From: Haberlea rhodopensis
Lineage: Eukaryota; Streptophyta; Magnoliopsida; Lamiales; Gesneriaceae
DNA length: 64,000 nt
Assembly: GCA_907163345.1 (NCBI GenBank)
Contig: CAJQUN010000021.1
Span: 1,612,001-1,676,000, forward strand
Reading direction: 5' to 3'
Shown: positions 22,001 through 32,119 of the stretch, one piece after another
How the letters are laid out: each line of letters opens with the position of its first letter
Numbering within the stretch: the stretch's first letter is position 1
Notes under the pieces: model-generated
What the model was told of the DNA's origin: nothing
Seen by the model: the letters and a program-made list of their open reading frames with translations, nothing else
Database searches by the model: none
Position numbers and translations under genes: made by a program

Positions 22001-23072
22001 GTAGCTAACAGAAGGGAGCAACCGTCCACCAAACCACCAATGATCTAAAATTAAAATATAAATGACAAAAATCTGAATAAACTAATTTTTTTTAAAAACA
22101 TATAGACATACTTAGTATTTCTCGCATTCTTTATTGAATAACTAGCTCAAGTTTCAAGTTCAGGTTGCCAATGATTGTCACTTTTAGGAATGTCAACATC
22201 TGGTTTTACAGAGAACAGCATAAGTAGGGAAAAAAACTAGCAACCCGAATTCTCTATCAAATAACTTGGCTAGACTGTTGAGATTAAGTTACCGACTATG
22301 ATGTAATAGTTAAGTTTATGTTTGTTAGTGATTCGACTTAAATGACACTTGCCTATGATAAATTTAAGTAGCTAAGAATAACTTGGTCATTTTTAAAAAC
22401 CAATGCACACTGAAGTAGAAATATACTATCAATGACACCAACAGGAGACAAAGAATATGCTCCATACCAAATTTATTCTCCCTGTATTAATTTTTTTCCA
22501 TCATCACACATTCTACAAATACAAATCTCTGATCAAGTTAAATATGAGCCACTCCAACTAATTCTCTTTCCTTCCTTTACCTTTCCCCAACAGTTGTTCC
22601 AGAAAAGAAAAAAAAAAGTTAATTCAGCAGTTATATAACTCAATAAACTAAATGCCTAAAGGGAAAAGATTCAATTTTTCTTATGCAAATGTACAACCAT
22701 TTTCCAAAAAAAAAAACTACAGATTAGCGCAACCAATCAAACCCAAAAAATTAGAAATAGGGAAAAGTTAAAAATTTAATCAAGAAAACACCGACCAAAA
22801 CCCAAAAAGAAATAAACATAATTTAATTCAAAAGGGAAGCATATTACCGTAAAATCGATGCCAGGATGATCCGAACCCCAAAAGATATCGTGATCCACAA
22901 CAACGAAATTCCCTGAAACGCTGTCACCTTCGTTTAACACATATTCGTACACGCATTCGACGTCGTTTACAGTCACCGAAAGGGCCGATATACGGTTCAC
23001 CATTGCCAGAAACAGGAGTAACAAAAGGGTGTAAGCCGCCCTGCCGCACCGGATTCTTCCTCTACTCTCCAT
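19075..23072 (-). CDS. p24beta3: p24 family cargo receptor (emp24/GOLD), p24 beta type, 4 exons
   Basis: Type I membrane protein that cycles between ER and Golgi and helps load COPII/COPI vesicles. Exons (minus): 22848-23072, 20912-21098, 20702-20809, 19075-19208; all introns are GT-AG, joined length 654 bp, 217 aa. Signal peptide at residues ~1-30 (TLLLLLFLAM core), GOLD domain ~31-125 with the paired cysteines C40 and C108, luminal helix/coiled coil ~139-175, membrane span ~183-204, and cytosolic tail RRLFSKTVAYNRV. Length matches the family (about 210-220 aa). The Met at 23072 is chosen because it directly precedes the signal peptide; an in-frame Met at 23192 would add 40 residues and bury it. 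Intron lengths are 1749, 102 and 1493 bp; intron 3 was enlarged by a SINE and MITE. No stop or frameshift is seen. The beta-3 subtype is inference from overall resemblance. Confidence 0.95.
19584..20297 (-). mobile_element. tRNA-derived SINE (Au/TS-like) in intron 3 of the p24 gene
   Basis: The minus strand carries a tRNA-like head with pol III boxes (GACCTTGGAGGTCACGTG, GTTCGAGTCGCGGAAACAGC) and the Au-type body (GCGTACATTAGACCCAAAGT, GGACCCAGCACATAGAGGGA, GCTTCGTACACCGGGCTTTG). The flanking TSD TGTTGTTTAGTACT occurs at 19570-19583 and 20298-20311. Once the MITE inside is removed, the SINE is about 185 bp, the expected size. Confidence 0.9.
19682..20202. mobile_element. hAT-like MITE inserted in the SINE
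   Basis: 521 bp with terminal inverted repeats CTATGTTGCACGG and CTATGTTGCACCG (right end, minus strand), flanked by the 8-bp TSD CTTGCAAT at 19674-19681 and 20203-20210. Both subterminal regions carry many GGACACG/CGTGTCC words in opposite orientations, so it can fold on itself. The centre is very AT-rich. No transposase, so non-autonomous; the 8-bp TSD suggests hAT. Confidence 0.85.
20415..20580. repeat. Possible short MITE or relic in intron 3
   Basis: GGACGGACCCAG near the left and CTGGGTCCTCCC near the right are near-complementary termini around an AT-rich centre. No clean TSD could be read, so this is weakly supported. Confidence 0.3.
21099..22847 (-). other. Intron 1 of the p24 gene
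   Basis: 1749 bp between donor GTAATATG and acceptor ATGTAG. AT-rich; a short direct repeat (AAAATATTAAATAAGC) occurs at about 21293 and 21332. No coding sequence, RNA gene or recognisable transposon. Confidence 0.8.
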
Positions 23073-23336
23073 TAGAAATCCGATATTTCGGAGCCCCGAG
23101 TGTGACTTCCGGGATTTGATGAAGCGAAGGATGTTTCTTTCTTCTGGGTTTCTGAGAGTGAATGAGAGCAAATTGCAGAAGCTGGTCTCCATTTGATGTT
23201 GTTGCGTAATGTGGTGTCGTTTTGGTGCACATAGTTATGGTGTGAGGTGTAGAAAGGTGGTTGGATACTGCAACGCAGCATATGTTGACATGGCACAAGT
23301 TGTTCCTCAACTACAAAAAGGTTAAAGGTACATTCG
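23073..23336 (-). promoter_or_regulatory. 5' UTR and proximal promoter region of the p24 gene
   Basis: The 264 bp between the start codon and the first upstream transposon. No clear TATA box or named element is recognised. The short span implies that any more distal promoter would lie within or beyond the repeat that starts at 23337. Confidence 0.45.
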
Positions 23337-23975
23337 ACCGAGGGTCATAAATGACCTTTAACCGATTCAGAATCCAACTGTGGTCAATGAGCCGGATAAT
23401 TAGGTCAACGATTCGAAGGGTCGAACTCGTAATCTATAGGCTACTCAGTTAAGGGTCATAATTTTGCTAACACGTGAACCGCCGGTTAACCGACAGTTCA
23501 AGGATTTATTTTAAATTTTTTTACATTTTTAAATTTAAAATATATATTATGGTGTATATTTGAACTTATGACCTCCAACTTGAAGAATTAGCTTCAAACA
23601 TTAAGCTATAAGAGTATTGTTGATCTAAATATAGTGTTATGATTTATATATATTAACCAAACAAATATATCTTACACGTTTTTATTATCTGAGCTTGAAT
23701 TTATTCACGTTATTTTATGTTTAATCAATAGATGAAAACACACTCAAATAGATGAAAACACACTCAAATACTTTTTACACTTTAATATTTTATTTCAAAT
23801 TTTAATAATAAATTTAATTTTTTTTTTAAAAATAAAAGTCAAACCGTAACCGTAACCGTAATCGAAACCGTAACCGACGTTCATGAACCGTAACCAGAAC
23901 CATCAAGGAAGATTGATGTTAAGAGTCGAGGTTTTTTGAACCGTCAAATCGACGATTCTGAACCGTGGTCGAGTT
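23337..23975. mobile_element. Non-autonomous hAT-like element, copy 1
   Basis: Flanked by the direct repeat TTAAAGGTACA (about 23325-23336 and 23978-23988). The outer ends carry inverted CGACC-type termini (CGACCGAGGGTC versus CTCGACCACGGTTC on the minus strand). It contains a run of AACCGTAACCGTAACC repeats near 23846-23900 and a poly-A/T centre. There is no coding capacity. Confidence 0.6.
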
Positions 23976-24480
23976 TAATTAAAGGTACATAGATTTTCAT
24001 ACTCTAGGGAAATAAAAAAATGCAAAGAGTAGATTATGTAAATATGTGTTTTGATATATATTTTTTGGCAATTTTTTTGAAATAATTTTTTTGTCACGCT
24101 CTGAACACAAGCTCGAGCAAACACGACTATATAACAGGTTTTTAAGCAACTATTTCATATATGTCACAACTCTACGAGAATGATTAATCAAAGTTATTAT
24201 GCAATTTCATTATTATAACTCATCATAAACCATATCATGACATATTAAAATGTTGGCAAGATAGTTTTTTCCATATTATGTGGTAATTTTAAAAATCAGA
24301 AAACATAATTATTGGATTATAATGTAATAATCAAATTGTTTTTTTTTGGGAGAATGATGTTATATTGAATTTAAATAATGACTTAGTAGGAAACACATTC
24401 TTTAAAATAATACGGATATATTAATATTTGATAGATAAAATTTGATATTTTTACGGATATCTTGAGTCTTTTCTAGCGAT

Positions 24481-25050
24481 ATATTTACACCTGACAATCG
24501 ATTTGAGGTTCAAAAAACCTCGACCCTTAACCATAACATTTCTTGACGGTTTCGATTACGGTTCATGAACAGTCGGTCCCATTCCAGTTTCGGTTTCGAA
24601 TACGGTTAAGATCAAGAATTGGCCCTTATTTTTAAAAAAATATATATTAAAATTTGAAAGAAAAAAAAGTGTACAAAGTATTTAAATATGTTTTTCTCCA
24701 TGGATTAATCGTAAAATAACTTAATAAATTCAAACTCAAATAATCAAAATGTGTAAGATATATTTATTTGATTAATATATAAAAATTACAACACTCTATT
24801 TAGATCAACAATATTCTTATAGCTTAATGGTTGAAGTTAAATATCTAAGTTGATGGTCATTAGTTTAAATCTATACCATAACATATGTTTTAAATTTCAA
24901 AATGTAAAAAAATTTTAAATAAACCTTTGAACACCAAGTTAAGACCTTTAACCTACGGGTTCGACTCGTCGAGCAGTTGACCCGATTAACTGGTCCGTTT
25001 ACCACGAGCCGTTTTCGGGTCAATTCATGGTCATTTTTGACCCTTGCGCT
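24481..25050. mobile_element. Related non-autonomous element, copy 2, inverted relative to copy 1
   Basis: Most blocks of copy 1 recur here in reverse-complement order: CCTCGACCCTTAACCATAAC, GGTTTCGATTACGGTTCATG, TGTGTAAGATATATTTATTTG, TCTTATAGCTTAATGGTTGA and GGGTCAATTCATGGTCA. Diverged but clearly the same family, so the pair forms a large inverted repeat with a spacer of about 500 bp. Confidence 0.65.
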
Positions 25051-25599
25051 ATATATACCTAGAAATGTGGGGGGACCAAAAATACCATGAATTTGAAAGT
25101 TAAAATTTCAAAATAACAAATATTACCCGGATCTTTTCCATGAGTGCAATTGAGCCGCCGGAGGAGGGGAAGGGAGAAGCAGTACTCGGCGAAGGATGCT
25201 AGGATTTGGGAATGGCGACAGGAGTTAAAAGTGAAAAAAATGGGAAGGGCGAGGCGACAACAGTTAAAGTGAAAAAATGAAAGATGAATTGATGAAATGC
25301 AACTTAACCACGATGACATTTAATAAATTATAAAAGAAAAAAAAAACTTACACACGTGTCAAAAAAATTAATGGGTTGGGGCTTTACCCTTATGGTAGGG
25401 TCGACTCGCTCCTTGAGCAGCAGAACTATTGTTACTGGAGAGAAGGTGGACTTTTTGTGTTATTGAAGAAACAACACTAGAAGAGGTCTCTAAGAGCTTG
25501 TGTGTAGCTATGTGGGGGAGATGACAGTGTTGAGTAGAGATTTCAAAGTGCAGAGGGAAGATCGGGGGGCTTGGCTTGTTTATGGGATAAATCTAAATT
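25051..25599 (+). other. Intergenic, no gene recognised
   Basis: A minus open frame at 25059-25319 has no recognisable domain. A GC-richer patch (GAGCCGCCGGAGGAGGGGAAG near 25153) could be a degraded gene edge but yields only a short frame. Confidence 0.4.
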
Positions 25600-25930
25600 C
25601 AAACTAGAGAATTGTTGGGAAGTTACGGGACTCTTGCTGTAGAAGGCAAATGGATATCTTATTCATTAATATTTATTACCCTTGCAATGCTTCAGATATG
25701 AGAGAATTGTGGTTATCTTAGATTGATAAAATTCGACAAAAACCGGGGTTCAAATGGTGTCTTGTGGATGACTTTAATGCTACTCACTGTGCTAGTGGAA
25801 GGCAAGTCGTACTTCAGTGGAATCTAGTCGTGAATATTTTTATTTCAACTTTATTCAGGAAGCTAATTCAGTTTGATATACCACTGATTGGTCGTAACTC
25901 GTAAGTAAACATGGTACAGCGCAGGGGGGG
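25600..25930 (+). pseudogene. L1-type LINE, endonuclease fragment
   Basis: Frames joined across stops read like the apurinic endonuclease of L1 ORF2: WCLVDDFNATHCASGRQV, a FISTLFRKLIQFDIPLIGRNS segment equivalent to the usual FIxxxxLxDIPLxGRxYTW. Stops and frameshifts are common. Same strand as the RT remnant at 45420-46240, so both may be one LINE separated by later insertions. Confidence 0.65.
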
Positions 25931-26266
25931 AAGTTATGCCATGTTTCATAAGACTATTGTAAAGCTGCCAGAAAACTTAAAAATAAATTATTAGAAAATT
26001 TTAAAAAAATACATTTTCAAACATAATAAGTTCTGGAATATTTGAGCCAAAAAATTTCAAAGTTTAAAATATATTTTAAAATTAAAATATGATGAAAATG
26101 AATGTAATGAAATTGATTTTTATGCTAAAATTTTCGAACACCAAGTTTTTGAAAATTATGCTATGAAAATAATTTCATGCTCATGAGAAAGTTTTTTTCA
26201 AAGGTTTCTGCCTAAAATCGGTTAAAATATTTTTCAAGAACAACTCGTTTTGATACCACTAGTTAA
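25931..26266 (-). other. Leader of a copia-type element with its primer-binding site
   Basis: AT-rich non-coding DNA. At 26247-26258 the minus strand reads TGGTATCAAAAC, a variant of the initiator-Met PBS, two bases from the LTR that begins at 26841 before the MITE inserted between them. The rest of the internal region is missing. Confidence 0.55.
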
Positions 26267-26838
26267 TAGGGATGGCAATGGGGCGGGTCCAAACCTGGAC
26301 CCGTATTGAACCCGCCCCGATGGTGCTGGTCTTGACCCGCTTCAACCGGGTTTTGAAACGGTGCGAGGAGGGTCCCGATTTTGGCCAAACCCGACCCGAC
26401 CGGCCCCGCTATACATATATTAATTTTTTTTTGAAAATTTAATATTTTATTTTAAATTTCACTTCTTTGGCTGAATAATAAAGTGACATTATTCAATTTT
26501 ATACCAAAACTCATGTGTTCATATCAAAGAAGTTGAACATTTTGAATGGAACGAGAGCAAATTAATAAATATTTTGTCGCTTAAAGGTATTTTAACAAGA
26601 CTTATTATAAATATTTATTAGAGAAAAACATGAAACTCAATAACAAAACTCAATTTTTGTAAATCAAAATTGATTTCTAGCTATTAATTTTTTTTTGAAG
26701 TTGGTTCGCTGGTCGAGGCTGGTTGAACCCGCCGGGTTCACGGGTCCAAGCGGCGCGGGCGGGTCCGGGTTTTTCTGTAGCGGGGTGGGTCCTGGGTTTT
26801 TGCCAAACCCGTCCAAACCAGCCATGTTGCCATCCCTA
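26267..26838. mobile_element. hAT-type MITE at an LTR/PBS junction
   Basis: 572 bp with TIRs TAGGGATGGCAA at both ends (right end on the minus strand), flanked by CTAGTTAA (26259-26266) and CTTGTTAA (26839-26846), an 8-bp TSD with one mismatch. Subterminal regions are rich in GGGTCCA/AACCCG words; the centre is AT-rich. No transposase. Short frames at 26664-26920 fall in the GC-rich end and are not genes. Confidence 0.88.
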
Positions 26839-27679
26839 CTTGTTAAGATCGATTCCGGGGATGGGTGACCAATCCACATCCGAGTTTAACCAACTTGAGT
26901 TTCAGAGCTCGTGTTCTTGAAATAATTGCACCTAGAGATTATATCGAGTTTATTAAAACCGAGCTGAAGACACTTGACATAAGCCGCTCTATAACTGGTT
27001 AATCATTTGAAAATCATTTTAAGGATATGCAAGTAACTATGTATTAACAATTTGGTTGAAGCATTTTATCAAATACTCGGTGAGTAACTCTTTGGTATTT
27101 TATCAAGCGCATAAATTGCTTCAACAATGCTAACCAAAACAGCAAGTTAAATAAACGCGATAATGTAAATGCACATGAATTTGTTTATATAAGTTCAAAA
27201 GTGGTTTAATCATTATACGTCTCTCATTCTTCCATATGATGGAAGGATATAGTAGAAGATTTGGTTTGCAATCAAACATGTACCTGTTGGGATATGCCCT
27301 AAGACAACTCATTAGATGATTGTTTATGACATACAATGTATTATGATTTTGTTAATGGCAATTCATTATTATAGTATCTGTGTAATATGAATTAATATAT
27401 AAGTTAATGTCCTTAGAATAATATTGTATTGTTCTTAAAGATTGTCCCTAGTCAAGTGTTATCATGAATCGGGATAATGATAATGCATTGAGACTAGTAT
27501 GTTTTGATTGATGAATTGTTCATAGATATGAGATATCAAATCAGCACATGGGTACATGTTAGAGAACGATGTACTGGACAGACCCACCATGAGAATGCTA
27601 CATGGATAATTATATGAACGTCTCTCATAGTGATAATAATGTATGTAATCCTTACGACTTGAGATCACCAGAGATCCCA

Positions 27680-28353
27680 TGTAATACCCATGCCCCACAT
27701 TGGTTGTGGATGAAAATTTAATGTGGTTTATAAAGGCTTACAATGGACTATTATAGCAACTTGGGTTAACCATTTTCGTAAAGCGAGGACGGATACGAAG
27801 TAGTTGCTATAAGAGCTCATTGTGCAGTCGCGTTTGCGCGGGCCTGGGTCCGGGGCGTGACAGAATGGTATCAGAGCCGGTCACCGGCAGGAAACACCGG
27901 GAGATAAGTGCAATGCGGGGCAAAGTGCTACGTGCGTGGGAGCCACCTCTTGAACCTAAAAGGGCAAAGTGCTACACGACGGGGGCCACCTCTTGAACCT
28001 GCGGGGCAAAGTGCCACGTGCGTGGGAGCCACCTCTTGAACCTGCGGGGCAAAGTGCTACATGACGGGAGCCACCTCTTGAACCTGTAGGAGCCACCTCT
28101 AGATTTCCGGTGCCGGTGGATCGATGAGTTAGGTCGCGACGAGGACGTCGCGTTCTGAAGGAGGGGTGATTGTAATACCCATGCCCCACATTGGTTGTGG
28201 ATGAAAATTTAATGTGGTTTATAAAGGCTTACAATGGACTATTATAGCAACTTGGGTTAACCATTTTCGTAAAGCGAGGACGGATACGAAGTAGTTGCTA
28301 TAAGAGCTCATTGTGCAGTCGCGTTTGCGCGGGCCTGGGTCCGGGGCGTGACA
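27680..28353 (+). mobile_element. TRIM retrotransposon (terminal-repeat in miniature) with identical LTRs
   Basis: 674 bp: LTRs at 27680-27862 and 28171-28353 (183 bp each, no difference seen), PBS TGGTATCAGAGCC at 27866-27878, polypurine tract GAAGGAGGGGTGAT at 28157-28170, and TSD TCCCA at 27675-27679 and 28354-28358. LTRs run from TGTAATACCC to GGGGCGTGACA. It encodes nothing, so it depends on another element's enzymes. Identical LTRs indicate a recent insertion. Confidence 0.96.
27905..28110 (+). repeat. Tandem repeats within the TRIM
   Basis: Four to five imperfect units of about 43-45 bp, each with GGGGCAAAGTGCTAC and GGAGCCACCTCTTGAACCT, make up most of the internal domain. Confidence 0.85.
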
Positions 28354-30619
28354 TCCCAACATAAGGAGTCATGTATCTTGATATTGTCAAACGTTACCTG
28401 TAACAGGGTAAACTATAAAGACAATCATTGGATACACCACGAATTATGTAGAATGTTGAGTGATCAAGAAAGGATTTGTCCCTCCTATATAATAGGAGAA
28501 GTGTTTGGGCCCTTGATCAAGTAAGACTAAAATGCATGGCCGTGCTCGAATGAGTAGATATGTGATATCGAGCTTATTCGTTTATTCTAGTTCTGCTTGG
28601 GGATCAAGAAATAAAAGATTGAATATACGAGTATGACTATTCCATGACTCGTGTTCAATCTAAACACATTGGACAAAGGGATTAAGTTACATGGTTAATA
28701 TTATCACAGTCCGTAGGTTATGTCGAGTCAATAGCATTCTTGTAATTTGGGTAGCGTTTTGCTTGTAACATAAAATTAGATTTTATGTCACTGCCTTGCA
28801 AGATCCTATCGGGTCGCACAAAAGATTAAATCGATAAAGGGAGATAAAATTCATTGGATGAATTAATTAATTAAGAAGAGTCTTAATTACAAATATTATA
28901 CATATGGATTTAATTAATATATTGGGCATGGGCCAATAAGGCTTTTGGATAGCCTTTTAATTAAATCTAATCTAATATATATAAACTAACAAGGTTATAA
29001 TTAAGTGGTGAATTATTATTAAAACCTAATAGCCACCAAAGAAAGGAGCTCTCGGCCGTCCCTCAATTGCACCATACACGCCGCCGCCGCCGTGGGATTG
29101 TGGTGCTTTTGAACGGGCGTCGTTGATCGATTTTGAACTGTGAGTTCAGTTTTGGTTTAAGAACGAGTCTAGCAACTTGTTCTTGAACACCCGTTTCGAT
29201 TTGATCGTGTGGATACCGTAGAGACGAAGGTGCAAATCTTTGTTCGTGACTCGTGGTCTTGCAACGAGGATTCTGCTACAAACACGCTACAAGGGTATGA
29301 TTCTTATCAACCTCGGATGATTACTTTGTATAGGTCCTTGGTAGGAATCCAAAATTTTATTTTCCGCTGCGTATTGCTTGATGGATTCCTAACAGTACCC
29401 ACTTAGGCTAGTACCATACATAGATAGCCTAAACTCCTAGTCTACACAGATCACACAGAGAGCGTGTTCTTTAACGTCTCACATACAAAGATCTTCTCAC
29501 CCTATTGTGATAAATCTCCAACTATTACAATGGCATCTACTCTTCTATTTTAGCTCACACATACAATGAATAGAATGAATACAAAGGCACAAATGATCTC
29601 GTTGAAGATCTAATATAAGCTTGAAAGAGAGGCCAAGTTTGGGGAGTGCTCTTCATTTATCAAACTTTATCTTTGAAGTTTCTCATTTGAATCAAAAGTG
29701 GATTTGCTTTGCAAGGCTTGGATTAATCTTCAATCAACTATTTTGAGCTTCTAAGTCTTGTATATATATATGCTCAAATAATGATATATATGTTAGATAC
29801 AAGAATATGCCATTGGGAGAGTTTTGGTAAGTTTTCAAATAATACAATGGTCATATTCTACTTCTGGGCTATTATAAGGCCTCACTACCTTAATCGAGAT
29901 TAAGGGCATAAAGAAGGTTACACATTCATTCATCAGAGTATAATGGTTCATGTTGATATAATGAGTTTAAGGCCACAATACCAAAAAGAAAATTCAAAAA
30001 AGAATTAGTTGCATTCCCAACAAAATGAATGTAACAATATAGATTTACACTACTCCTGGGTAGAGACTATAGAAAAGAATTCCCCGTTCTTTTATGCCAG
30101 TAGCACTAGCCCTCACACAGCTCACCCCATCAACCATTGCCTTATAAGGGTTCAGGTTGATATAATGAGTTTAAGGCCACAATACCAAAAATAAAATTCA
30201 AAAAAGAATTAGCTGCATTCCCTACAAAATGAATGTAACACTATAGATTTACACTATTCCTTGGTAGAGACTATACAAAAGAATTCCCCGTTCTTTTATG
30301 CCAGTAGCACTAGCCCTCACACAGCTCACCACATCAACCATTGCCTTAGCCCTCCATGCCAAAAGTTCCTACAGGAACAACCCCAAAACATGAGCATATA
30401 ATAAATCATATTCACAACAATATGATCATAATGTAAAAATGCATAAACTGTCAATACAAAATACTTCATGTATTCAATGCAAATGCTCTCCCTGGTTGTC
30501 CATGTTCCACAACTCATATTCATAATCATCAGATTATAATACAGTTTAATAAATGTCATGACATAAATCTATTCCATCAATACGAATAACCAATTCATAG
30601 TCTTTTTATAACAATGGCA

Positions 30620-30862
30620 TTCTATTGCCCCTCGCTTCAACATAACAGCGGCATTTATAATACCCTCGCTTCGACATACCAGCGGCACTATAATATCCCT
30701 CGCTTCAATGTGACAGCGGCATTATCCTCGCTTCGACTTATTAGCGGCAACTATTATGTTCCATCACTACGATATGACATCGGCAAGTATTCTATTCATC
30801 GCTTCGAAATGACAGTGGCAAGCATTATAATCATCACTCGAATATAACAACGACCAACAATA
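30620..30862 (-). repeat. Tandem 33-35-bp repeats in the LTR
   Basis: About seven imperfect units of the form CCCTCGCTTCGACATA-NCAGCGGCAxxxTAxTA. The same array, similarly diverged, is in the other LTR at 42880-43110. Confidence 0.85.
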
Positions 30863-31107
30863 ATATGCACCAAACATCCAATTCATGCATCAATATGTAA
30901 AAATATATTTTACCGTCGATGCTCGTACGTCTCTCTACGTACCTTTCTTCCAAAAGTAAGGATGTTTTCAGAGATTATCCCCTGCGTTGTATCGCCACTT
31001 GAGAAGGTTCTTCACAATTGTACAATTCAACATTAAAAGCCATATAATAGTCCATAAAAAAGAATCCCAACAAAAAAATCAAGAATTCCACATTTTGTGT
31101 CTCGTGA

Positions 31108-31302
31108 CCAATCGGTCTAGCGATCGATCGCCCCTATACACCGATCGATCGTGAGACCCTTACCCAATATTTTACATTCCGCGATCGATCGCATTGCTCA
31201 ACAATCGATCGCTCAAACTCAGCGATTGATCACTAAAACACAGTGTCCGCTAGTCTGATACGCATGATCGATCGGTAAAACGCATCGATCGATCGCTGAT
31301 GC
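31108..31302 (-). repeat. Cluster of GATCGATC palindromes in the LTR
   Basis: About eight copies or near copies of CGATCGATCG occur within 195 bp, separated by 10-40 bp. The other LTR has the equivalent cluster at 43376-43600. Possible regulatory or structural element; function not shown. Confidence 0.75.
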
Positions 31303-32119
31303 CTGTACACGCGAAAATCACTATTTTCACATATTTCACCCTCTTCCACCCATAAAACCCACTCAACTCCAACTCCCCTCAATCCGACACAACATAATCA
31401 CCAATAATCCACACAATACACCCTCATAATCATAAAAAACTCATAAATCAACACAAAAATATCACAACCAAAACAAACCCATTTCCCCACAAAATCATAA
31501 ACTCAAAACTCAATCAAACATGCTTTACTCTTTAAAAGGAAGGTTCCCTACCACTTTATCTTTAATTCCTAGCAAGATTTCAATGATTAAAGCTTCCAAC
31601 TCTCTTCCTTCTTCCCCTTGTTTGAGGTGATAAGAGAAATTGGTTTGGGGAATGGGATTTTTGAGCGTGTAGTATGAGTGGTGGGGAATAAGGAATATGA
31701 TAGGTAGGGTGTGTAAGTTAATAAAAAGAAGATGATGTCCAAGCATTTAGCATGGTGTAGTAAAATATCATCACCAGGCATTTTAAAGCATTTTAACCAA
31801 TAATATGCACCAAATTATAAATTAAACATGCTTTTCTAGATTACTAGAACAAAGCCCAATCATACCATGCCAAACTTAAATTCCACACAATGCATTACAT
31901 GCACCCTGAAATGTATAACCAGTAATGCCCACCGCATAACCATTACATTTCACATCCACAAATAATTATCACACTACATTAACATCATAATCAACAGTAA
32001 AACCACAATGCACATGATTAATTCAAGGTTATCACATTACTCCCATACTTAGAAAATTTCGACCTCGAAATTTGCATATACTTACCAACGCTAATCAAAA
32101 CATAAATTCACATACAAGA

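Larger units (their letters stand above)
27285..29394 (+). repeat. Copia solo LTR with a nested TRIM
   Basis: It begins TGTTGGGATATGCCCTAAG and ends GGATTCCTAACA, flanked by a perfect TSD GTACC at 27280-27284 and 29395-29399. TSDs directly abutting a single LTR mean the internal region was lost by LTR-LTR recombination. Without the TRIM it is about 1.43 kb. Short frames inside (for example 29209-29406) are not genes. Confidence 0.9.
29873..32036 (-). repeat. 3' LTR of the gypsy element at 29873-44333
   Basis: It opens TATAAGGCCTCACTACC (its partner opens TGTAAGGCCTCGCTACC) and closes AAGGTTATCACA. It contains its own internal duplication (the GTTGATATAATGAGTTTAAGG block and the next 170 bp occur twice, about 29952 and 30153), a tandem array of 33-35-bp units, and a cluster of CGATCGATCG palindromes. 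Confidence 0.85.

Noticed and set aside
23073..23192. Upstream Met (23192) as the p24 start
   Set aside because: It would place 40 charged residues before the signal peptide; the Met at 23072 gives the family's usual length and N-terminus.
26664..26920. Pro/Gly-rich open frames on both strands
   Set aside because: They result from GC-rich subterminal repeats of the hAT MITE.
27956..28189. 77-codon minus frame in the TRIM
   Set aside because: It reads through the TRIM's tandem repeats; TRIMs are non-coding and the frame crosses the PPT and LTR start.
30620..30862. Regularly spaced repeats that look like a CRISPR array
   Set aside because: Units are contiguous and imperfect with no unique spacers, the array recurs in the paired LTR, and the genome is a plant's.
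31108..31302. GCGATCGATCGC motifs reminiscent of the cyanobacterial HIP1 palindrome
   Set aside because: They lie only inside plant LTRs, with introns and LTR elements around; nothing suggests a bacterial source.
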